A stretch of 64,000 bases of DNA, from assembly GCF_014203755.1 (NCBI RefSeq), contig NZ_JACHJS010000001.1:5146001-5210000 (forward strand), given 5' to 3'. This DNA comes from Saccharothrix violaceirubra (GTDB taxonomy: Bacteria > Actinomycetota > Actinomycetes > Mycobacteriales > Pseudonocardiaceae). The notes below the pieces were generated by a model. It did no database searches and was not told where the DNA came from. It was given only the letters and a program-made list of their open reading frames with translations. This document shows positions 26,096 to 32,685 of the stretch, piece after piece. The translations under genes were made by a program, and so were the position numbers. Each line of letters begins with the position of its first letter. Positions within the stretch are counted from its first letter, which is position 1.

Positions 26096-26989
26096 ATGGG
26101 GCAGGAATTCGACGACCTGGCCAGCGCGACGGTCCGCCGCTGGCAGCTCACCGAAGGTCTCCGACAGCTACGCGAGCAGCGCGAACTCACCATCGACGAC
26201 GTCATGGAACGGCTTCGGGACGCACCGGGCCGGTGGTCGAGGTCCAAGCTCAGCCGGGTCGAGACGCGGGAGCAGCGCGTCAAGCCCCACGAGGTGGAGC
26301 AGTTGCTCGACGCGTACGAGGTCACCGACGAGGACACGCGCACGTGGCTGGTCGACCTGGCGGCCACCGCGCACCGGCGCGGCCACTGGCTGTCGGTCCG
26401 CAAGGACCTGCCCGAGGACTTCCACAACCTGCTCAGCGTCGAACCGGCGCTCGTGGCCCGCCGCCAGTTCGAGACCATGGTGGTACCGGGCCTGCTCCAG
26501 ACCGCCGACTACACCCGCGCGCTGATCCACGGCATCAACCCGGGCATCACGCACGAAACCGTGGAGCGCCGAGTCCTGGCGAGGATGGCACGGCAGCACG
26601 TCCTTGCTCGACCCGTCCCACTCCGACTCCACGTGGTCCTGGACGAAGCGATTCTGGAGCGGCAGGTCGGCCCGGCGTCGGTCATGCGCAATCAACTCCA
26701 GCGTTTGGCCGACACCGGTTCGCAGGAACACATCACCGTGCAGATCCTGCCGAGGTCGGTCGGCGTGACTCCCGCTCTGCTCGGGCCGTTCTCGTTGCTG
26801 ACCCTGCCCGACCCCATCCCCGACTTCGGCTACACCGAGGGTCCGGGCGGCGCGATCTACATCGAAGACCGCGCCGCCGTGCGAGTGTGCACCGAACGCT
26901 GGGGCATCCTGACCGGACGAGCACTCCCGGCCTCCGACTCACTGGACGCGATCAAAAGGGCCGTGAAGACTTACGACCAACGGACATGA
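26096..26989 (+). CDS. XRE-type regulator with DUF5753 domain (Scr1 family)
   Basis: A 297-residue regulator: N-terminal HTH (residues about 12-70: LRQLREQRELTIDDVMERL, SKLSRVETREQRVKPHEVEQLLDAY) and the DUF5753 ligand-like domain beginning LVARRQFETMVVPGLLQTADYTRAL and ending with the PDFGYTEGPGGAIYIED block. These regulators typically pair with an adjacent DUF397 protein, present here 15 bp downstream, and act as antitoxin-like or developmental switches in actinomycetes. Confidence 0.93.
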   Translation: MGQEFDDLASATVRRWQLTEGLRQLREQRELTIDDVMERLRDAPGRWSRSKLSRVETREQRVKPHEVEQLLDAYEVTDEDTRTWLVDLAATAHRRGHWLSVRKDLPEDFHNLLSVEPALVARRQFETMVVPGLLQTADYTRALIHGINPGITHETVERRVLARMARQHVLARPVPLRLHVVLDEAILERQVGPASVMRNQLQRLADTGSQEHITVQILPRSVGVTPALLGPFSLLTLPDPIPDFGYTEGPGGAIYIEDRAAVRVCTERWGILTGRALPASDSLDAIKRAVKTYDQRT

Positions 26990-27004
26990 CCAAGGACGGT
27001 GCCG

Positions 27005-27184
27005 ATGACCAACTGGCGCAAGAGCAGCCACTCGGGTGATGGCGGAACCGGCGGGGGCGACTGTGTCGAACTGGCGGTGGACGGGAACAGGTTCCTGGTC
27101 CGGGACAGCAAGAACCCGGACGCGGGCACGGTGACCGTGACCCGCTCCTGGCTCGACGCCCTCAAGTCCGACCGGCTCGGCTGA
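27005..27184 (+). CDS. DUF397 domain-containing protein
   Basis: A 59-residue protein with the whole DUF397 pattern: WRKSSHSGDGGTGGGDCVELA, VRDSKNPDAG and a C-terminal WLDALKS. ATG 27005 is 8 bases after AAGGA; a GTG at 26999 is in frame but too close to that site. It is the usual partner of the Scr1-type regulator just upstream and the end of that operon. Confidence 0.92.
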   Translation: MTNWRKSSHSGDGGTGGGDCVELAVDGNRFLVRDSKNPDAGTVTVTRSWLDALKSDRLG

Positions 27185-27278
27185 CCACCGGGTACCGCGT
27201 CACCGGCCCGAGAACCCGTCGGTCGCACGTTCACCCGCCGGGCCGATAGGCCGGAACGCCCCACTCGTTCGGGGCGCT

Positions 27279-27404
27279 ATGCCATCATCGCGGAGCGAGC
27301 GGCGACGATCGAGGGGAGAAGCCCTACACGAGGCCGATGGCGGCGGAGGCAGGGTCGAGTTCCTGGCCGAGACGGTGAGCGCCAGAGGGGTGGAAGCTCC
27401 CTGA
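27279..27404 (+). CDS. Small basic/Gly-rich protein, unrecognised
   Basis: A 41-codon frame (ATG 27279, TGA 27402-27404) encoding a basic N-terminus, a GGGG run and an ordinary helical end (RVEFLAETVSARGVEAP). Codon choice in the second half looks coding, and its stop overlaps the CTG that appears to begin the next gene (CTGA, like the ATGA/GTGA overlaps elsewhere). There is no clear ribosome site. The function is unknown; it may belong with the ESX-like gene that follows. Confidence 0.4.
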   Translation: MPSSRSERRRSRGEALHEADGGGGRVEFLAETVSARGVEAP

Positions 27405-27723
27405 CCGGCACCCAGACCAGGTTCAGCGTCGACCCGACCCAGGCCCGAAACTCATCGACGACCTCAAAGTCGCCCTGGAGAAGTTACTCGAACTCGAAAA
27501 AGCAGGCGACCGACTCAGCCAAATGGAACCGCCGGGCAAGGACTTGTACAGCGGTGCCGCAGCGAAGGCGATCCGCACGAGTTCAGGTCACGAACCAGGC
27601 GGCTATCTCTGGGCCAACCTCCAAGCCCGCAACGCACTGCAGAAGACCATCGAGAACATCGAAGCCGCACTGGCACAGTACCAAGTCACCGAAAAGAACG
27701 CCGAACTCGGACTGAAGGCCTGA
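27401..27723 (+). pseudogene. ESX/WXG-like small protein gene, frameshifted
   Basis: From CTG 27401 the frame reads TGTQTRFSVDPTQAR, then shifts at the AAA near 27448-27450. Continuing in the +1-displaced frame gives a smooth protein: KLIDDLKVALEKLLELEKAG, then LYSGAAAKAIRTSS, ending TEKNAELGLKA at 27723. Together these make a 106-residue helical protein of ESX-substrate size. Only the last 66 residues have their own ATG (27523). One missing base and a CTG where ATG would be expected suggest either decay or a sequencing error. Confidence 0.55.
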
Positions 27724-27729
27724 TACGCC

Positions 27730-28311
27730 GTGAACCGCAGACTCGCCGCGGCGGCACTCGCCGCGATCCCCATCATCATGGTCTCCGCGTGCACAAAAAC
27801 CACCACCACCGGTAATCCCACCCCAGCCACCGAGCAAGGCGGCACCACCAGTACATCATCCCCCACCGGAAAAGACCTCAACATCTCTCGATTCACCGAC
27901 CGCCCTTGCGAACTGGTCAAACCAGAACAGCTGAGTACGCTCGGAAAGCTCAAGACACCCAAACAAGAAGTCAGCATACTAGGACCCACCTGCACGTGGC
28001 CGGGAAAGGATCCCACAGCGGACAACACCTACGCACTCACCCTCGTAACCAAAGGATCAACCTTCGAATCAATGCGCGAGAATGTGAAAGACCGACCCAT
28101 CTTCAAGGACACGACCGTCGCAGGACGAGAGGCTTACAGCTCAGACGCAACCAACGGCACACGTGATTGTGGAACCACCGTAAAAACATCCGGAAAAGAC
28201 GCCGTACTTATTCAAATGACCCTTGGTGACGAAGACACGGCCAGAACCGGGAAATCCTGTCGGGAATCCGAAAAACTAGCCGAGATCGTCATCAAGAATC
28301 TGGCCGGCTAA
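27730..28311 (+). CDS. DUF3558 lipoprotein
   Basis: A 193-residue lipoprotein: signal peptide with lipobox VSAC (Cys21), a Thr/Pro-rich linker to about residue 45 and a DUF3558 domain with DRPCELVKPEQLSTLG and the paired cysteines (GPTCTWPG, RDCGTT, GKSC). DUF3558 proteins are surface lipoproteins of actinomycetes often found beside ESX-related genes. Codon use is clearly richer in A than that of the neighbours (AAA Lys, AAC/ACA runs). GTG 27730 begins 7 bp after the stop of the disrupted ESX-like gene, so the two were probably one operon. Confidence 0.85.
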   Translation: MNRRLAAAALAAIPIIMVSACTKTTTTGNPTPATEQGGTTSTSSPTGKDLNISRFTDRPCELVKPEQLSTLGKLKTPKQEVSILGPTCTWPGKDPTADNTYALTLVTKGSTFESMRENVKDRPIFKDTTVAGREAYSSDATNGTRDCGTTVKTSGKDAVLIQMTLGDEDTARTGKSCRESEKLAEIVIKNLAG

Positions 28312-28368
28312 TCATGCCGTCGACGAGATCCAGGAACACCACCTCGTCAGGATGAGTTTTCTCACGAG

Positions 28369-28388
28369 CCGGTCCGGCGCCGGACCGG
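28369..28388. repeat. Perfect 20-bp palindrome
   Basis: CCGGTCCGGC followed directly by its reverse complement. With no loop it is more like a dimeric protein-binding site than a terminator, though it lies 57 bp after the DUF3558 stop. Confidence 0.6.
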
Positions 28389-28547
28389 TGACACGGGTCA
28401 CCTGGCGGCAAGGCCCGGGTATCGGTGGGCGGGCCGCGGTATCTCCCAACTCCCGGATCGACCGGCGGGCCGGCTTGACGTCGGACACGCTTCACAACAC
28501 GGTGGTGAGGGCTGTCCACGTCTTTCCGAGACGGCCGGACCCGATGC

Positions 28548-28585
28548 GCACCGCGAAGCGGTGCGTCAAAGGGTGAAGGGGCGAG
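28548..28585 (-). other. Short duplicate of the P450 gene 3' end with hairpin
   Basis: 28548-28585 matches 32680-32717 at 32 of 38 positions. In the P450 the segment encodes PRPFTLRRTA-stop. Here the same frame reads PRPFTL then a stop. Both copies include a small hairpin (GCACCGC-GAA-GCGGTGC here). It may be the remnant of a second P450 gene end, or a shared terminator element. Confidence 0.5.
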
Positions 28586-28642
28586 GGGGCAGCCTCAAGT
28601 CTTGGTCGACACTGCCGGGACCGCGCGCCTTGGCCGAGGCGG

Positions 28643-29406
28643 TCAAGACGTCAGCCAGTCCCGCACCGTCCCGATGACGAAGGCTTGCCACGCCTGACTT
28701 CGAGGATTCAGGTATAGCGGATCGTCATGGACGGCGAAGCCGTGCTGGGCACCGTCGATCTCCACCAGACGACATTCGGCGGTCAGCCGCGTGACGGCCG
28801 TCCGCGACGACTCCACCGGGACGAACGTGTCCTTGGTGCCGTGTACGACGAGGGTCGGCGCGACGATCTCGCCGAGGACCTCGTTCGGGCGGATCCGGAA
28901 GACGTCGTTGAGGAATGCCCGTCCGTGGCGGACTGTCGCGGAGTGGGCGATGAAGCCGTTCCTGGTGACTTCTGCCCGGCATAGCGGTCGAGGTAGTCGA
29001 ATTGCGGGTTCAGGAGTACCAGACGGCCGACATCGGCGTGCCGCCTCGCGGCGTAGTAGGCGACCAGGCAGCCGCCGAAACTAGTGCCGATCAGGTGGAC
29101 GGTGCCCGTCTCCCGGCGGCCCAGGTCGACCGCGACCGAAATGTCGTTGAGGTGCATGGTCAGGCTGCATTCTTCTTGGCGCCCTTCGCTCTCACCATGC
29201 CCACGGAGGTCGAATCGAAGCGACGTGATCCCCGCTTCGGCCAGGCCGGTCGCCAACCTCCCGAAGAAGCCGCCCTCCTCACGAGTGACGCCACCACCGT
29301 GGACCAGGACGGCGGTACGGGTCGACGGTGTGTCGGGTTCGACCAGCGTGCCGACCAGGCGAAGCCCGTCGAAGGTGCGCAGAGCGGTCACGGTGCTGCG
29401 TGGCAT
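28643..29406 (-). pseudogene. Alpha/beta hydrolase gene with internal frameshift
   Basis: From ATG 29406 the frame gives a normal hydrolase N-terminal half (AVLVHGGGVTREEGGFFGRLA; RFDLRGHGESEG; nucleophile elbow GTSFGG; LLNPQFDYLDRYAG) and then runs into nonsense near 28975. In the next frame the expected second half follows (RAFLNDVFRIRPNEVLGEI; TLVVHGTKDTFVP; AQHGFAVHDDP; VIGTVRDWLTS) and stops at 28643-28645. A single-base indel around 28967-28985 therefore breaks a gene of about 254 codons. Decay and sequencing error cannot be told apart here. Confidence 0.8.
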
Positions 29407-29500
29407 CGGTTCGACTCCGGGATCCGGTGTGGGCCACCCCATGGTCGCGCACGGGTGGCCGGGTGTCACCCGGTGCGGAACGACTTCGGAACCTCGACCT

Positions 29501-30232
29501 TCACCGGTTGGCGTCGTCCTTGGCGAAGCGCACCCAGCCGAGCGCGAGTGCACCGACAGCCCAGCAGAGCAACGTCACCACCGATCTCGTCGTGGTCATC
29601 CCGGGAATCTCCTGCAGCAGCAACGACACCACGCCCGAACCGGGCAGCACGTCGGCGACCGCCGTCGACCATTCGTAGCCGAAGTTCCGCAGGATCAGCG
29701 GCAGCACGAGCATCGCCAGGAACACCACGACCAGTGCCCCGGCCGTGCCGCGGGCCAGGAAACCCAGGCCGACGGCGAGCGCGGCACCCGCCGCGAACAC
29801 CACGGCGACCTTGGGCAACGCCTCCCCCACCCCGTCCAGCGGCAACACCGGACCCGCCACGAGGTGGGCGGTGAGCGTGGACGCGGTCGCCGCCAGGACG
29901 CCGAGGACAGCGGCCGTCACCACGGCCGTCGTCGTGCGTGCCAGAAAAAGCACGCCACGCCGGGGCGTCCACTGGAGGCTCGGCACGATCCCTCCCGTCG
30001 CGTAGTCGGACGTGACGGCGAGCAGTGCCAGCGTGAGCAACGCGAACTGCGCGGGCATCGCGGCGAAGGACGCCGCCGTCCACGCCGACGCACCGGTGGG
30101 CGGGCGGTCGGCCGCCTCGGAACCCGTGATGAACCCGACCGCGACCATCAGGGCGGCGGCGACGCCCAACAGCAGCCAGGTCGCCCGGACCGTCCACAGC
30201 CGCGACCACTCGGCGGCACACGTCCTGATCAT
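29501..30232 (-). CDS. ABC-2 type transporter permease
   Basis: A 243-residue membrane protein with six hydrophobic helices, a cytoplasmic amphipathic N-terminus (MIRTCAAEWSRLWTVRATWLLL) and the SDYATGGIVPSLQWTPRRGVLFLAR loop typical of actinobacterial ABC-2 permeases. It overlaps the ATPase gene by 4 bp. With the DUF2975 and HTH genes it forms a four-gene unit often seen in actinomycetes; the exported molecule is unknown. Confidence 0.85.
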   Translation of the reverse strand: MIRTCAAEWSRLWTVRATWLLLGVAAALMVAVGFITGSEAADRPPTGASAWTAASFAAMPAQFALLTLALLAVTSDYATGGIVPSLQWTPRRGVLFLARTTTAVVTAAVLGVLAATASTLTAHLVAGPVLPLDGVGEALPKVAVVFAAGAALAVGLGFLARGTAGALVVVFLAMLVLPLILRNFGYEWSTAVADVLPGSGVVSLLLQEIPGMTTTRSVVTLLCWAVGALALGWVRFAKDDANR

Positions 30233-31128
30233 CGGCCGACTCCCCGGTACTCCACGCTGTCGTCGGTCAGGTCCAGGTAGGCGTCCTCCAGCGACTGGCG
30301 CACCTCGGACAGGTGGTGCAACAGGATCCGCGACTCGTGCGCCACGGTCCCGACGTGGTCGGCGCCGCTGTTCTCCACCCTCAGCTCCTCGCCGTCGCGG
30401 TGGACGACGAAACCCTTGTCCACCAACACCTTCTCGAAGTTCGCGGCCTCCGGGCTGACCACGCGCACGTGGCCGAGCCCGCCGAGGATCCGCTCGGTAG
30501 TGGTGTCGGCGATGAGTTTCCCGCGCCCGACGACCACCAGCCGGTCGGCGATCTGCTGCATCTCGCTCAAGAGGTGACTGGACACGAGGACGGTCCGCCC
30601 CTCGTCGGCGAGTTGGCGCAGCAGTCCGCGGATCCACCGCACGCCGTCGAGGTCGAGGCCGTTGACCGGCTCGTCGAACAGCAGCACCTTCGGGTCGCCG
30701 AGCAGCGCGGCGGCGATGCCGAGGCGTTGCCGCATGCCCAGCGAGTACCCCTTGATCCGACGCCGGGCGGCCTGGCCGAGTCCGGCCCGCTCGATCACCT
30801 CGTCCACCCGTCGGGTGGGGATCGCGTTGGTGCGGGCGGCGATCCGCAGGTGGTCACGACCCGTGCGGCCCGGGTGCACGGCGCCGGGGTCGAGCAGCGC
30901 GCCGACCTCGTGCAGCGGGGCCGGGAAGCTCGCGTACGCCCGCCCGCCGACCAGCGCCGTGCCCGAGGTGGCCCGGTCGAGCCCGAGCACGATCCGCATG
31001 GTGGTCGACTTCCCGGCGCCGTTGGGGCCCAGGAATCCGGTCACCGCACCGGGTTCGACGGTGAACGTGAGGTCGTCGACGGCGAGCACGTCGCCGTACC
31101 GACGGGTCAGTCCGCGTACCTCGATCAT
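30229..31128 (-). CDS. ABC transporter ATP-binding protein (export type)
   Basis: A 299-residue ATPase: Walker A GPNGAGKST, a degenerate signature YSLGMRQRLG, Walker B VLLFDEP followed by VNGLDLDG, and H-loop SSH. The C-terminal region (ERILGGLGHVRVVSPEAANFE) is the DrrA-like extension of ABC-2 exporters. Both ends overlap neighbours by 4 bp (ATGA), so it is translated together with the HTH protein and the permease. Confidence 0.93.
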   Translation of the reverse strand: MIEVRGLTRRYGDVLAVDDLTFTVEPGAVTGFLGPNGAGKSTTMRIVLGLDRATSGTALVGGRAYASFPAPLHEVGALLDPGAVHPGRTGRDHLRIAARTNAIPTRRVDEVIERAGLGQAARRRIKGYSLGMRQRLGIAAALLGDPKVLLFDEPVNGLDLDGVRWIRGLLRQLADEGRTVLVSSHLLSEMQQIADRLVVVGRGKLIADTTTERILGGLGHVRVVSPEAANFEKVLVDKGFVVHRDGEELRVENSGADHVGTVAHESRILLHHLSEVRQSLEDAYLDLTDDSVEYRGVGR

Positions 31129-31337
31129 GCCTCGTCCTCGACCCACTCGAGCAGGTCGCCGGGCTGGCACCCGAGGACCCGGCACATGGCCTCCAACGTG
31201 CTGAACCTCACGGCCTTGGCCCGGCCGTTCTTCAGCACGGCCACGTTCGCGGGCGTGAGCCCGACGCGTTCGGCGAACTCGCCGACGCTCATCTTGCGCT
31301 TGGCCAACTCGACGTCGATGCGCACGACGATCGCCAT
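31125..31337 (-). CDS. Small Cro/CI-type HTH regulator
   Basis: A 70-residue protein that is a single HTH_3 domain: RIDVELAKRKMSVGEFAERVGLTPANVAVLKNGRAKAVRFSTLEAMCRVLGCQPGDLLEWVEDE. Proteins of this YozG-like type pair with DUF2975 membrane proteins, as here (TGATG overlap with 31337-31816), and probably autoregulate the operon in response to the membrane partner. Confidence 0.92.
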   Translation of the reverse strand: MAIVVRIDVELAKRKMSVGEFAERVGLTPANVAVLKNGRAKAVRFSTLEAMCRVLGCQPGDLLEWVEDEA

Positions 31338-31816
31338 CAGATCACCGAGTCCATGTCGGACCGCAGAGTGGTGGCCTGGACCAGCAACGCCCGCATGACG
31401 ATCATCAACAGTCCGGCCACCGCGACCCCGACGGTCATCAGGAACAGCAGCATCGGCAACCCCGGGTCGTCGGCGTTGAAGCCGACGTAGAGCAGCACGG
31501 CGACCAACACGACCCACCCGGCGACGATCGCCCAGATGATCGCGTCGACCCACTTCAACGCGCCGGCGCTGAAGATCCGATCCCGCTTGACCATGGTGAG
31601 CAGCCGCCAGGTGGCCACGAGCACGACCTGGACGCACAGGACCCAGAAGACGGTGATCGCCGTGGCGGGCCACCGGAGGTAGGCCGCCTCCGGGTCCTGC
31701 TCGGCCATGTACCGGAACTGGCCGGGCAACGACATCGTCTGGAAGACGACCAACACCCCGAACAACACGACAAGGAAGACCCGAAGGGGCGCCACCGCCC
31801 GCTGCACTGCGACCAT
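31337..31816 (-). CDS. DUF2975 membrane protein
   Basis: A 159-residue protein with four hydrophobic segments (VFLVVLFGVLVVFQTM; AITVFWVLCVQVVLVATW; IIWAIVAGWVVLVAVLLYVG; MLLFLMTVGVAVAGLLMIVMRALL) and the DUF2975 core MVKRDRIFSAGALKWVDAI. First gene of the DUF2975-HTH-ABC operon. It probably senses a membrane signal and passes it to the small HTH protein; that role is inferred from conserved pairing. Confidence 0.88.
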   Translation of the reverse strand: MVAVQRAVAPLRVFLVVLFGVLVVFQTMSLPGQFRYMAEQDPEAAYLRWPATAITVFWVLCVQVVLVATWRLLTMVKRDRIFSAGALKWVDAIIWAIVAGWVVLVAVLLYVGFNADDPGLPMLLFLMTVGVAVAGLLMIVMRALLVQATTLRSDMDSVI

Positions 31817-31980
31817 GGATCGAGTATCAAGTGAGATCTATCGAAAGTCAATCGCTTGCTATCGATCTACCTCGCCCACGACATACCGCCGTCAGTCAGG
31901 ACCGGCACCGACCCGACCACTCCCGATCGGCGACCGCGCGCCGCGTCGACACTGTCGGTGGGAGCTGATTACCTGGTCGG

Positions 31981-32520
31981 GTGTTCGAAACTCCGGACGA
32001 ACTCCGCAGCATCCAGGTCCTGCTCGACACGTCGTTGGCCGCCTCCAGCGGCCATCTCCAGTCGATCATCCGGGCAGGTGAGAGAACCTTGGACGCCGAA
32101 CAGGTCGTCCGGGTCTGCCAAGGCATGTGCACCCTGGCGATCGCCACGGTCACCCGGCGTGGCGAACCGCGCATCAGCGGCGCCGACGGGCACTTCCTGC
32201 ACGGCCGTTGGATCGTCGGCACCCACCGCCAGGCCGCCAAAGCCCGCCATCTCGCGGCACGGCCCGGCATCAGCGCGACTTTCCTGCGCGGCGAGCAGCT
32301 TGGCATCTTCACGCACGGACATGCCGTTCCGCTGAATCCGGAGGGAACGAGCAGCGACCCGACCTGGCCGACCATCCGCGACTACCTCGTCGACCACTAC
32401 GACGGTGACGGTGACGACCCGTTCTGGGACGAGAGCGTCTGGTACCGCATCGACCCCACCTGGATGGTCGCCTACAGCGCCGACCCCGTCGGGCTGCTCG
32501 ACCGGGAACCGCCGGTCTGA
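31981..32520 (+). CDS. Pyridoxamine 5'-phosphate oxidase-like flavin/F420-binding protein
   Basis: A 179-residue split-barrel protein. The N-terminal helix is followed by MCTLAIATVTRRGEPRISGADGHFLHGRWIVGTHRQAAKARHLAARPGISATFL, the standard PNPOx-like barrel that binds FMN or F420. The C-terminal VWYRIDPTWMVAYSADP lines the cofactor pocket in relatives. GTG 31981 is the only start preceding the fold, but its ribosome site is weak. It is convergent with the P450/peptide operon and separated from it by a terminator, so membership in that cluster is doubtful. Confidence 0.8.
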   Translation: MFETPDELRSIQVLLDTSLAASSGHLQSIIRAGERTLDAEQVVRVCQGMCTLAIATVTRRGEPRISGADGHFLHGRWIVGTHRQAAKARHLAARPGISATFLRGEQLGIFTHGHAVPLNPEGTSSDPTWPTIRDYLVDHYDGDGDDPFWDESVWYRIDPTWMVAYSADPVGLLDREPPV

Positions 32521-32532
32521 CGAGAATCGGGC

Positions 32533-32566
32533 ACGGCCTGTGCGCCGGGATCAGCGCACAGGCCGT
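32533..32566. terminator. Stem-loop terminator between the oxidase gene and the P450/peptide operon
   Basis: Perfect 13-bp inverted repeat (32533-32545 with 32554-32566), 8-nt loop. It begins 12 bp after the stop of the 20-codon peptide gene on the minus strand, consistent with that gene being the last cistron of the P450 transcript. Confidence 0.85.
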
Positions 32567-32578
32567 CGGACCGGAGCG

Positions 32579-32641
32579 TCAGGGCCAGATCCACCGCTGG
32601 GGCGGCTTGGTCTTCAACACGCGGCGCAGCATGTCGATCAT
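32579..32641 (-). CDS. Putative RiPP precursor peptide, 20 residues ending RWIWP
   Basis: ATG 32641-32639 to TGA 32581-32579 encodes MIDMLRRVLKTKPPQRWIWP. The ribosome site is exceptionally good (AGGAGGTG, 9 bases before ATG). It lies 44 bp after the P450 stop and just before a 13-bp-stem terminator. A basic, helical leader (LRRVLKTK), a Pro-Pro break and an aromatic C-terminal W17-I-W19 match the logic of P450-modified RiPPs (biarylitide, cittilin, tryptorubin/atropopeptide and cihunamide types). In these a P450 joins aromatic side chains in a 3-6-residue core. The terminal Pro after the second Trp is unusual. I do not know a described product with this core. In most known cases the precursor precedes the P450; here it follows. 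Confidence 0.65.
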   Translation of the reverse strand: MIDMLRRVLKTKPPQRWIWP

Positions 32642-32685
32642 CGCGGGACACCTCCTCTCCGGGTTCGGGGAACGGTCGTGCACCG

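Larger units (their letters stand above)
28312..28642. other. Gene-free region between the DUF3558 gene and a broken hydrolase
   Basis: No supported gene in about 330 bp. It contains a perfect 20-bp palindrome (28369-28388) and a 38-bp stretch that matches the 3' end of the P450 gene at 32686. Confidence 0.5.

Noticed and set aside
27257..27276. CGCCCC...GGGGCG inverted repeat after the DUF397 gene as a terminator.
   Set aside because: Only 6-bp arms with an 8-nt loop and it runs into the putative start of the next small frame; too weak to list.
28352..28576. Plus-strand frame in the gap after the DUF3558 gene.
   Set aside because: Arg/Pro/Thr-rich composition, no ribosome site and it spans the palindrome and P450-end element; looks like a chance frame.
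31981..32520. PNPOx-like protein as a tailoring enzyme of the P450/peptide locus.
   Set aside because: It is on the opposite strand, convergent, and separated by a bidirectional 13-bp-stem terminator, so co-regulation is unlikely.
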